A stretch of 40,485 nucleotides of DNA, from NCBI GenBank assembly GCA_905221605.1, contig CAJNDS010001030.1, forward strand, positions 1-40,485. The letters are read 5' to 3'. Positions 9,601-18,260 of this stretch are shown here, piece after piece (within the stretch, counting starts at the first letter, position 1; the number at the start of each line of letters is the position of its first letter). The notes under the pieces are model-generated. The model searched no databases. It had not been told where the DNA came from and saw nothing but the letters and a program-made list of their open reading frames with translations. The stretch is from Symbiodinium natans. Taxonomy: Eukaryota; Sar; Dinophyceae; Suessiales; Symbiodiniaceae. Both the position numbers and the translations under genes were made by a program.

Positions 9601-10200
9601 AACACCAAGCGCGCGAACCATGACGCGGCGCGCTCAGACCAGAATCACCCCACGCGCGTTCTGATGCTCAGGATGTTGGGGCTGTTCGGGTGTTTCTGTG
9701 TTCAGGGCGGGTGTTTTTGGGGCGGGCCGTTTCCCAGGTCGCCGGTCTGCGGGCAGAAGGATTTTTCGTCGTTCGTCGCGTGCAGCTTCGTTCCTCTGTC
9801 TCGCAGCCAGTGTTTTGCAAGCAGGCCTAGAGGTTCGGTCCAAGGTCGAAGCAGAAGCCTTAGAAGCCTTAGAGCCCAGACCTTAAGGAAACTCCCCAAA
9901 CCCCCGCCGCAGCGGTTCAAGTGTGTTGTAGAACCTAGGGTAGGTAGTCCCTCCCCGCGTTCGTGCCTGTGCACTGCGCCCCGCTGCGGGTCGCGACCAG
10001 ACCGCGCGGGAGCGACCGATCGGTCGCCCGGACCTTCGTGGTCAACCACAAGGCCCCGCTGCGGGCCGTGCGCGGGAGCGGCTGCCTACCACTACTGCAC
10101 ACCGGCCCCTTGCAGCGGGCCGTGTCCTGGCCGCTCAAGGGCGCGTCAGGTTTTCCTCGCCCATCGGAGGTCCAGCAAAGCCGCGGGCCTCAGTGCCGCG
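9601..10200 (+). other. GC-rich stop-free spacer between RT palm and the Tpt1/PLD gene
   Basis: This 600-base stretch has no stop in the frame shared by its neighbours, but its translation is Ser/Arg/Pro/Cys-rich, low in complexity and without any domain I recognise. It contains two copies (about 10,053-10,076 and 10,105-10,134) of a GC-rich motif found elsewhere in the window. I read it as non-coding (leader, intron or LTR-like DNA) that stays open because of its high GC. A genuine fusion protein cannot be excluded from sequence alone. Confidence 0.5.
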
Positions 10201-13200
10201 ATGGGTGGAGGAGGGTCGAAGGGCAGGGGCAAGAGCAAGAGTCCAGGCCCTAAGGGCCGAAAGGGCCCGCCCACGATCGACGACGTGCAGCGTATGCTAG
10301 TCCGATGCATGCGGCACGGCGAAGCTGGTTGTAGAGGCCGGTTCGCTCCGGGCGGCCTCTACCCGGTTGATGAGTTGATCGAACAACTCGGCATCACCAT
10401 CAACCAGTACAACCAGGCGGTCGCGCACGACGCCAACCAGCGGAAACCGAGGTTGGATACCTCGCACGCTGGCTTCTTGCGTGCCTTTCAAGGCCACTCG
10501 GCCGATTGCGGCCATCCTATGGGGTTCATGATGGAGGGCCTAAGTGAGACCGCCATCAACGATCTTATATATCGGTATGGCCCGGCCATGTGGCACGGCA
10601 CGGACCTGCATGTCGTGCCAAGCCTGATTCAGAATGGCTTGATCCCCGGCGGCGGGCCGGGAGGCCGCCTCGGGGTGCACTACGTCCTAGGGCACTGCCC
10701 CACGCAGTGGGAGGACGGGAGACGCGGGTTCCGCCGCGGATCGACTTGCATAGTCGAGGTCCGGTTGGCGGTCCTGCGGGACGCCGGAGTGCCTATCTAT
10801 GCGGGAGCAGATGGGGTGGCTCTCACTGGCCAGATTAGAGCCACCGGCATCTCCCGCATCTGGGCACTCCCCAAAGGCTCACCTGTTTACTCAGTCTTAA
10901 TAGCTGAGTTAGAAGTGGATCGGTTGATCCAGCATGTCGACCTAAGGAGTTTAGGCGACACCAGTGCGGGCCCCCACCCGCCGTTGGGGCGAGGACCGAA
11001 ACTGGGCACGGTCCAAGCGTCCCAAGCTGCTGCGGCCAGCAGTGGCGCGGCGAGCTCCTCGACGGTTGTGCTGGCCCCTGCGGGCCGTGTCATGGCCGCG
11101 GGGGCCGCCCAACCTGTTACCCCTCCTAAGGCCGCGCCTAAGGCCAAAGGGCGTGCTTCAGGGGCTCCTAAGACTTCGATCGTTCCAGCGAAGCCCAAGG
11201 TGTACCCTAGGCGCAACGTCCCTGGCCCCAATGTCCTCGAGGCCGAAGACTCGCTCGAGGAAGAGGCAGCCCAAGAAGCTGAAGGTGTCGAGGAAGATAG
11301 TTCCAGCTCGGATCTTCCCGACACGCGGGCGCCCCAAGCCGCGGTCAAGGTGAAGGAGGACGAAGAGCCCGCTGGCGGGGCCCAGGCCGAGAGCACAGAG
11401 GAAGGATTCCTCGAGCTTGGCCAATCGGTGGTCAGCAGCGCGAAGGAGTACCTCGCGCGGTCCGAAGCTCTTCTGAGAGCGCAGAAGCTCCAGTCGAAGA
11501 TACTGGAGGTGGCGGGAACCGCGATGGTGAAGCTAGAAAAGATCACCAAGCGTGAGGAATCCCTCAAAACTCTGCGCCGTGAGGGAGAGAATCGGGCGGC
11601 CGGGGAAGGCGCCGACGGGGAAGAAGTGTCTGACGATGGTCAGGATGCCCCCGGGGGTGCGGGATCGAGCAGTTCCGCCAGGCCTTCAAGAGGCGGGACC
11701 GTCCAGTCCGCCCCGGCCCCAGAGGTGCCTCGCCCCAACGCTGACGGCCACTATGGATGCTCAGCTCCTGGATGCGGGCTGGCCTTTGAGTCGCTGGTGC
11801 AATACCACTTGCATCAGGCGGCCTGCCATGGCGCCTCTCTTCCGCCCAACCTGGGGATCAGCCCCTCCGCACCTCTTGACCCTTTTCGTCAAGACTGGCA
11901 GGGACGGTTGTTCCGCCGAGGAAAGGACGGTGGGTATGGGGAGGTGCCCATGCTCCGAGTGATTCGGTACCACAAAGCCAACGGGTACGATCACTCGAAG
12001 GTCCCGCTCCTGAAGAGAGGGGACCGAATCCAGCTTGAGGACGGATCGCACCACATTTATGGTGGTAGTCATCCACCGGGGTGGCTTCGCGATGACCCCG
12101 AGCTGGATCCCGCTCCAGAGAGTAGCGGTGGAGGGTCCACGCCCAAGAGCGAGCCCACGGAGGAGGCCGAGCCGGGACCTCCGCGGGAGGCCGCTCCGCG
12201 CGGGCGGGCCCTCGGGCCGCCGACGAGCGACGTCCAGCAACGACTGGCAGAGCGTCGTTCCAAGCGGGATTACTCGCCAGACCTGGTGACGCCTCTTGAC
12301 GATCTCCATGCCCAGGAGATCGATTCCTTCTTCGCGGGCGACCCGGCCGCGGATAGCCTTGACGTCATTTTGATGCGCGCCGAGGTTCGCACTAAGTCCC
12401 ACCTCAACGTTGGCCGGGAGCAAGAAGAGCCCCTGGTCAAGGAGGAACAGGAGGAGGAAGCTGAGGTTGTCAAGGACGAGGAGGTCTCGGTTGAGATGGG
12501 GGCAGGCACCGCGGATGAGGCGGACGATGTCGCCCTCCCAGCCAACCGAGCCTACGTCGAAGGCCGCTTTTACCCCTACGGCAGCTGGCGGTGCTTCTTC
12601 TGCGAAGCCATCAACCCGGTTACCGAGGACCAGTGCCTCACCACGCACGCGGGCGGCCCGAATGCGGGTGCCCCGTGCGACGGCCGATGGATCAACGGGA
12701 TCGACATCGGGTGGTGGGAGGTAGACCCTCAAACCGCGCCAGAGCAATGGAGGCGGAGGTTTTCTGCCGAAGAGCTTGAAGAACAACAAGCGCGGGCGGA
12801 TGCCGCGAGGCTTCTCAGCGATGAGGAACTCGCTGAAGCCCTCCAGGCGGCCGAGGAGGCGCAGGCGGCCGAGCGCGCCAAGAAGCGAGAGCGGCGCCAG
12901 GCGGAGAAGGCGGAGCGCGATGATCACATCAGCGAGGCGCTCCGCATAGCAGGGTGGCAGTGCCCTAACTGCTATGAATGGAATCTTTCATTCAGGCAGC
13001 TGTGCTTTCGCTGCAGCACCCCTCTCCGTTTGGCAGAGGTCGTCTCTCGCGGGATCCCTGATCCGCGGCGTGGCGAAGAGAGGGACTCTGGCTCCGAAAG
13101 CAGCCAGGACGAGCTGGAGTACGAGATCCTTCTGGCCAATCGTGCGATGGACCAAGAAACCATCCAACCTCTTCTTAGAAACAAACACAAGAAGAGGGGC

Positions 13201-14949
13201 GGTAAGCGACGTCGCGAAGAGGCGACGTACGGCAAGGGCCGCGACCCTTGGAGTGCTTGGGCAGACGCCCGTGGCAAGGGCCAGGGCAAGCCGAAGGGCA
13301 GAGGCAAGTCCGATGCCAAGGGCAAGCCCAAGGGGAGGGGCAGGTACGCCTGGGGCGCTTACGCCGCGGGCATAGTTGCCGCGCTCCAACCCCGCCCAAG
13401 CACAAGCTGGGTCCCAGCCTTCCCGTGCGGGTCGGCCCGGCCGCCGCCAAGTGTTCCGCTTCCGCCGCGGACCCCCTTTTTCCTGGGTCGCGGGCTCCTC
13501 AATCGGTTGATGCACGCCCTCAACGGGAACATCAACGGCTGGTGGGGCCTGGCGGCTGCAGCGTCGGCGCCGATTGCCTTGCAGTTGCACCGCGGGGCTG
13601 TGCATGTTGTCGAGGACTCCATGCACGCGGTTGCAACAATTTCGGCCGACGTGGTCGAGGAAATCGGTCATGGGGCCAGGCGGACCGTGTGGGTCGCCGG
13701 AACAGCCATCACTCTGGTAGTAGTGATCTTGTGCAGCGCTGTTCTGTGGTACGTGAGTCGTGCCGTTGCCAATCGCATTGCGCATCTGCGACATGGCAAC
13801 ACCGCGGCCCCTGAGGCGCGGCTGTCTCAACTCCTTGGCTCTGAAGCGACGTTTGAGGTCGCGAGCACTAAGAAAGGGGTGACCCATAAAGTTTGGGTGC
13901 ACCTCAAGGAGGAGACAGCTGCCTGTGGCTGTCGTGCTTACCTAGCAGAGGGACGTTGCGGGCATTGCGATGCCGCAATGGACACCGCTCGATCCCTAGG
14001 GTTTTTGCACGCGGCCCAGCGAGGCGCGGGTCCTGCGCTCACCGACTCCATTCGGAGTACCGCCTCCGAAGCCCTGGCTAAGGGTAAGGTTGTGTTGGGT
14101 TTGGGGAACAGTGAAGGATGTTTCTCCCAACTTGCGGCCAAGAGCCGCGGGCTCTCCTGCTTTCAGGGGCTCGCGGGTCGTGACCTGGCCGCGGCCCCAG
14201 CAGATGGAGCGAGCGCAGCCCACGCACAGTCCGGCTTCGTGCAACGTGCCGCCACTGCCACTGTGGCGCGCACACCCAGCCGGAGGAACAAGGGCCCAGT
14301 TCCCGCTAGGAGTTCTCCAGTCAAAGAAGCGGAATTCCTTGCGGGCGGGCCATACGTTCAGGCCGCCCAAACGCTGCTTGGGTCTGGAGCAGCAGAGGAT
14401 GTGATCTACATCCGGGCGTACAGCTTAGATTGCCCATCCTGCATCGAGGCAATCGAAGCGTCGCTTAGCAAGGGCGCAGGCGTTCGGATTGTCGCCGACA
14501 TGGGACAATGCCACCGCACCAAACTGCAGTGGCAAGCGTTGAAACGCTTGGCGGCTGCAGGCGCCGAGGTGAAGGTGGGTTGCGGCTCATCCGTGCGCGA
14601 CGCCTATGCTCGCGACGGCCGCGGGGCTAAAGTAGGTACCGGTATCCAAGGGCTTCACCATGCCAAGGCCCTTTGCCTACTGCGGCCTGATGGCGCGGTG
14701 GTGCTGATTGGGAGCCTCAATTTTACCACAAGCAGCAAAGCCAATGCGGAGGCAGGGCTTAGGCTTGAGGTCCCCAAGACGCACCCGGTCGCGCAGTCCT
14801 ACATCGAGGATTTCCAGAGGGTGTCGGCTGAGGCATTCTCCCTCGATGAGGCGGTCGCAAGGCGCCCTCAGTTGGAGCGAGCCAGTAGCTCCAACGTTGC
14901 AGGCAACGCCACTCGTGCCCCCAACACTGCTCCACAGGGTATCGAGTAG
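10201..14949 (+). CDS. Multidomain protein: Tpt1/KptA-like RNA 2'-phosphotransferase, zinc fingers, membrane span, SWIM finger, PLD-type nuclease
   Basis: The ATG at 10,201 is chosen because the upstream translation is unstructured and MGGGGSKGRGK begins a clean domain; length 1,582 residues. Residues about 28-230 match Tpt1/KptA, which removes a 2'-phosphate from RNA using NAD: MRH at 37-39, RAFQGHS at 94-100, WHGTD at 131-135, GRLGVH at 155-160 and a GADGV strand. Then follow a Pro/Ala linker, a coiled coil (410-463) and a C2H2 finger (C520, C525, H538, H543). A Cys-rich cluster (C798, C801, C812, C826), an acidic/basic helix (857-912) and a textbook RanBP2 finger (C921, C924, C935, C938) come next. 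A Gly/Lys-rich tract (about 990-1055), one membrane span (about 1162-1186) and a SWIM finger CxCx8CxH (C1242, C1244, C1253, H1255) lead to a C-terminal PLD motif: H1487-x-K1489, D1497, GSLN at 1504-1507. Function as a whole is unknown; RNA end processing is my inference. Confidence 0.82.
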   Translation: MGGGGSKGRGKSKSPGPKGRKGPPTIDDVQRMLVRCMRHGEAGCRGRFAPGGLYPVDELIEQLGITINQYNQAVAHDANQRKPRLDTSHAGFLRAFQGHSADCGHPMGFMMEGLSETAINDLIYRYGPAMWHGTDLHVVPSLIQNGLIPGGGPGGRLGVHYVLGHCPTQWEDGRRGFRRGSTCIVEVRLAVLRDAGVPIYAGADGVALTGQIRATGISRIWALPKGSPVYSVLIAELEVDRLIQHVDLRSLGDTSAGPHPPLGRGPKLGTVQASQAAAASSGAASSSTVVLAPAGRVMAAGAAQPVTPPKAAPKAKGRASGAPKTSIVPAKPKVYPRRNVPGPNVLEAEDSLEEEAAQEAEGVEEDSSSSDLPDTRAPQAAVKVKEDEEPAGGAQAESTEEGFLELGQSVVSSAKEYLARSEALLRAQKLQSKILEVAGTAMVKLEKITKREESLKTLRREGENRAAGEGADGEEVSDDGQDAPGGAGSSSSARPSRGGTVQSAPAPEVPRPNADGHYGCSAPGCGLAFESLVQYHLHQAACHGASLPPNLGISPSAPLDPFRQDWQGRLFRRGKDGGYGEVPMLRVIRYHKANGYDHSKVPLLKRGDRIQLEDGSHHIYGGSHPPGWLRDDPELDPAPESSGGGSTPKSEPTEEAEPGPPREAAPRGRALGPPTSDVQQRLAERRSKRDYSPDLVTPLDDLHAQEIDSFFAGDPAADSLDVILMRAEVRTKSHLNVGREQEEPLVKEEQEEEAEVVKDEEVSVEMGAGTADEADDVALPANRAYVEGRFYPYGSWRCFFCEAINPVTEDQCLTTHAGGPNAGAPCDGRWINGIDIGWWEVDPQTAPEQWRRRFSAEELEEQQARADAARLLSDEELAEALQAAEEAQAAERAKKRERRQAEKAERDDHISEALRIAGWQCPNCYEWNLSFRQLCFRCSTPLRLAEVVSRGIPDPRRGEERDSGSESSQDELEYEILLANRAMDQETIQPLLRNKHKKRGGKRRREEATYGKGRDPWSAWADARGKGQGKPKGRGKSDAKGKPKGRGRYAWGAYAAGIVAALQPRPSTSWVPAFPCGSARPPPSVPLPPRTPFFLGRGLLNRLMHALNGNINGWWGLAAAASAPIALQLHRGAVHVVEDSMHAVATISADVVEEIGHGARRTVWVAGTAITLVVVILCSAVLWYVSRAVANRIAHLRHGNTAAPEARLSQLLGSEATFEVASTKKGVTHKVWVHLKEETAACGCRAYLAEGRCGHCDAAMDTARSLGFLHAAQRGAGPALTDSIRSTASEALAKGKVVLGLGNSEGCFSQLAAKSRGLSCFQGLAGRDLAAAPADGASAAHAQSGFVQRAATATVARTPSRRNKGPVPARSSPVKEAEFLAGGPYVQAAQTLLGSGAAEDVIYIRAYSLDCPSCIEAIEASLSKGAGVRIVADMGQCHRTKLQWQALKRLAAAGAEVKVGCGSSVRDAYARDGRGAKVGTGIQGLHHAKALCLLRPDGAVVLIGSLNFTTSSKANAEAGLRLEVPKTHPVAQSYIEDFQRVSAEAFSLDEAVARRPQLERASSSNVAGNATRAPNTAPQGIE

Positions 14950-15735
14950 GCTGCGGCCAGTCGGCGCGGCGTGGTATGCATCCACGCATTATCAGAGCAG
15001 GCGTTGCAGCACGGCACGTTGCTTCGCCAACCTTTTGCATTTTCTTTTGCTTGACTGCGGGCGAAAAGCCGCGGCAGGTTGGAAACCTGCCCATTTTGCA
15101 TTCCCCGCACCTTTCTCCTCCGCCCTGCCTGTGGCCCCTCGTGCTGAGGGTGCTCTTTTGCAGGTGCTGCGGACCGTGTCCTGGTCGCGGCAATGCGCTC
15201 GCCGAAGCGCGTGTGAGCTGCATTGCCTGCGGCACAAGCCATGTGCGCGGCTCTCGCTGAGTCTGGTAGCCCGTAGGGTAGTTCCGGATAGGTGAGTAGC
15301 CGTAGCCGTAGCTTAGGACCGGTAGTGTACAGTGTACCATTTGTACCATAGCTTGCACTAGCAGCACAAAGACCTGCCCAGTACTCTGGAGCCTCGCCTG
15401 TCTGCACAAAGGTGAGAGCTCGCGACTTGGGGTGGTTTAGGGTCGTGGAGGGTTGCTGTCGTCGTGCGTCCGTCCGGTAGTGCGGGCTGCCGCCCAAGCC
15501 GCATGCCAATGCTCATGATGTGCGGGCTCTACCAGAGTCGCACGCGACACCCTCACCCTACCCCATTTGCCGCGTTGCTGAAGTGCTTGACGCACTATGA
15601 GCTCTTGGTGAGCCGGAAGCCTCGGCTGAGGGGCGAATGTGAGCAGGTCAAAGCATGCATGGAGTGCTTGCTTAGTGCTAGTGCAGCTTGTAGTTTTCCC
15701 TTGCATGTGTAGTTTTGCAATTCGTAACAATGCCA
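14950..15735. other. Gene-free GC-rich spacer downstream of the Tpt1/PLD gene
   Basis: I find no coding region, tRNA or rRNA here. It carries one copy of the dispersed GC-rich motif (15,159-15,190), which also occurs inside the coding sequences to the left. It may hold the 3' untranslated region of the preceding gene or an LTR, but the partner LTR would lie outside the window and cannot be compared. Confidence 0.5.
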
Positions 15736-15765
15736 ATATTTTGGCTCAAGCTATTTTGGCTCAAG
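15736..15765 (+). other. Tandem relics of the dinoflagellate spliced leader (DinoSL)
   Basis: Two copies of attttggctcaag, the last 13 bases of the 22-nt DinoSL, lie at 15,738-15,750 and 15,753-15,765. Their period is 15 bases. In known retroposed dinoflagellate genes, a leader-bearing mRNA is copied back into the genome and trans-spliced again, which leaves truncated relics of about this length in tandem. The second unit differs from the expected 15-mer (cc then the 13-mer) by one base. No GT donor follows, so this is a relic and not an SL RNA gene. The orientation implies that a retroposed transcript began at about 15,766 and ran rightwards, although no ORF survives there. Confidence 0.85.
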
Positions 15766-15947
15766 TACCGAGCTTGTGCCTTTGAGCACGGTAGAGTCGT
15801 ACAGTAGCTCCTAGGTTGCTGTGCGGTCCGACCGGACGCACTCAGGCGTAGCTGCACAAGTGCTTGAACTCGCGAAGTCGTAAAACAGCGTGACCGGGCT
15901 GTGATTGCATTGGCTTAGTGCAAGTCCAGTGCTGGTCGACTTCACAA

Positions 15948-16190
15948 CGGGTACGTAGGTACGGGTACGTAGGTACGGGTACGTAGGTACGGGTACGTAG
16001 GTACGTAGGTACGGGCACGTAGGTACGGGTACGTAGGTACGGGTACCGTACCCCATACCGTACCCCGCACCGTACCCCGTACCGTACCCGTACCGTGCCC
16101 GCACCGTACCCGTACCGTACCCCCACCGTACCCGCACCACCCGCACCGTACCCACCCCCACCCCCGCACCGTACCCATCCCGCCCCTTCA
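15948..16190. repeat. GTAC-rich minisatellite with an inverted second half
   Basis: The first half (to about 16,045) is a 14-base unit acgggtacgtaggt in about seven near-exact copies. From 16,045 to 16,190 the bias flips to ccgtaccc-type units, the complement of the first, so the array as a whole could fold back on itself. The Tyr/Pro-rich minus-strand frames across it are products of the repeat and not proteins. Confidence 0.85.
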
Positions 16191-16199
16191 CGTGGCATC

Positions 16200-17570
16200 A
16201 GAACAGAAACCTATGTTGTCATTACTCTTGAAGTTAGCTAACTTTAAGCGTTGCTTTTTTCTATTCGCAGCCATGTCCCAGTTCGGAGACATCTCTCGCG
16301 CGAAACCAGCTTCAGCGAGCAGGAGACTCGATATAACGCCTTTGCAAAGTGCGCAAAATTCACGCCGTTGCTGACGAAAGTTCCCGATTGGTTGGGCAGC
16401 CAAGGCGGGGGGGGGTGGCTCTCCGCTTCGCTCATGGCCTACCAAACTGTGTATCACCCAAGGGCTGAGTGGAGTAGGCTCCCGTTTCTTTGAAGATGCC
16501 ACTGAAAGAACATGCCACTGAAAAGCGCAACCTGTAAGATCTGTAGGGCAGCAGAACTCCATCAGTCTCAGGATCATGTCCTCCAAAATGTCCGTGAGAT
16601 CATTCAACCTCACAGGGGCGCCTACCACATGTAAAGCTTGAGCCGAGAAACTCAATCATGTTCAGCCAATCCCGGGCTCGCAAATCTCCATTTTTCGGGA
16701 CCTGGGGGGGGCACTAACGCCTGGCTCCCAAGAAAAGCAATGCGGACCATCCACCCACCCAGCACCTTCGAACCTCCTTGGGACGTCGCATATTTCTCCC
16801 AATGCATGCACGGGATGACCGTCGGGTTGAACTCATTTCGGCGCGCGTCCTTGTCTCCCGAGCAACCGCCTTCAAGCATGTTGCGTTTTGCGTGTCAGGG
16901 CTTCTGATGGCCTCGGCACACAAACGGCTGGTTCTCTTCATCTGCAAGAGTAATAACACCACAGCCGACCCTTTGCGAACACGATGCCCCCAACGGGTTC
17001 GAATACAGCAACAATCAAAGGGGTTTCGGGCAGCTCAGATGAGGTGTCACAAAGCCCCGTCACTGGCAAGGTTGAGTAAGGGTTCCCCGGACGCTGTGAG
17101 ATGCTGTGGAGTGTCCTCCATGGAAAATTGTAGTGTCTGCTCCCTTTTCTCCTGCTGCACCGAGATCCGTGGTCACCTGCATGGCCGTCTTCGGGCCGAC
17201 GCGGTAGCGTGCGCAGCGTGTCCTGATTGCACCGGCCTCTCACTATCCCTCACTTCGGCGGCCGCCACCATCCATAGGGATGGGGCGATGGGGCTCACCA
17301 ACGTGGCATCACAGCACATGGCCAGGCCAGGCCAGGCCATGCCATGCCTTGCGGGGACGCCCCTATACGACCAGGTCGAGTCGTTGGTGGTCTTCCGGCG
17401 ACATGCCGGGCCCAAGTGTGCTCCGCTCCAGCCCGCGACATCCCGCGACCAGTTTCACCCTCCTAGCCAGCAGACAGGTGCGGGTGCAGGCAAGAGCGTG
17501 GTCGCCCCACGCATCAACCATGCCCTGACTCACCGCATTCGCCCGGGTCCAATGGCAAGCTATGAATGAG
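16200..17570. other. Gene-free region
   Basis: I recognise nothing coding here. The longest open frame (16,778-17,569, plus) has no domain, a non-ATG start and a composition that changes along its length. Minor features are a run of ten Gs near 16,407 and a short ggcca tandem near 17,321-17,346. Confidence 0.45.
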
Positions 17571-17574
17571 GCCC

Positions 17575-17880
17575 GCACGAAATATAAATTAATTCGTCTT
17601 TATTCAATATTAAATCCTGTTAATGGGGAAATAGGGGCTTTTTCGCTCTTTAATGCGCCCTTTCATTTAAATATTGTCATCACCCAGTAAATTATAAATG
17701 AACTCTGCATAATAATATTAAAGATTGTATAATTAAAGGAGCAAAGGGAATGTTATTAGTAGTGTGGGTTTTACGAAGAGAAAATCATATGTTCTCTACT
17801 TTTCTCTGCTTGGTTTGTAAGTAGTATTAATATGCTTTCTGGCCCTTATAATATACTACTTCTATCTCCAGTTAGGCAAG
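17575..17880. other. AT-rich island of unknown origin
   Basis: About 300 bases are strongly AT-rich, with runs such as taatattaaagattgtataa, and have sharp edges against GC-rich DNA on both sides. No stop-free frame of useful length exists. The composition resembles organelle DNA, and dinoflagellate mitochondrial DNA is AT-rich and fragmented, but I could not match any cob, cox1, cox3 or rRNA piece. Confidence 0.45.
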
Positions 17881-17929
17881 CGGAGCCTTCGCACACACGC
17901 TATCAGCACATCAGCATCACGTCGGGCAG

Positions 17930-18260
17930 AAAGGTTGAAATGCTCTTTGTTGTTTGAGCGCTTTGTGGGGATCCCGTGAGCCACACCGCCGCCTGCGGCC
18001 CACTGCGAATGCAGCAAAGCCTGGTGAGAAAGCTCCAGGGCCGGCAGCGAGGGCCGGCAGCGGCACCCGAAAGTAAGTGGCGCGAGCGTCACCAGGACCT
18101 GCGTCCCGGGCTGAGCGAGATGCGTACGCAGGAAAGACTCCCAAGCGGCGCAGGCAGCCAACCTTCCGTTAGCAGCAGGTGGGCTGCAGCACAGGGCCGG
18201 GCAAGAAAAACAAGGTCCTGGCGGCGGAAATGACGTACAGGTCATCTAGGGATGCAAAGT
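17930..18260 (-). pseudogene. Decayed LINE reverse-transcriptase C-terminal fragment
   Basis: The plus-strand text near 17,977-18,060 parallels that near 23,300-23,370: gagccac, a ctgcggccc-type core, and a cagcctgg-type stretch in the same order. The 23-kb copy is the C-terminal part of a dinoflagellate LINE read on the minus strand, so this is probably a second, more degraded copy in the same orientation. Frames are broken, and only scattered similarity remains (for example QWAAGGGVAHGIPT against QAGPQAAAWLSAIP). Confidence 0.45.

Noticed and set aside
15736-15765. A functional spliced-leader RNA gene
   Set aside because: The 5' part of the leader is missing, no GT donor follows the copies and they are in tandem at 15 bases. 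This fits relics, not a gene.
15811-16198. Tyr/Pro/Thr- and Gly/Tyr-rich minus-strand ORFs
   Set aside because: They are translations of the GTAC-rich minisatellite in three frames, with no unique sequence.
16638-16660. Reverse-strand DinoSL match (cttgagcc)
   Set aside because: Only about eight bases agree before diverging; expected by chance. A similar partial match near 39,260 was rejected for the same reason.
16778-17569. A 263-codon plus-strand ORF
   Set aside because: No domain, no ATG start, uneven composition and no neighbour in the same direction; chance is the simpler explanation.
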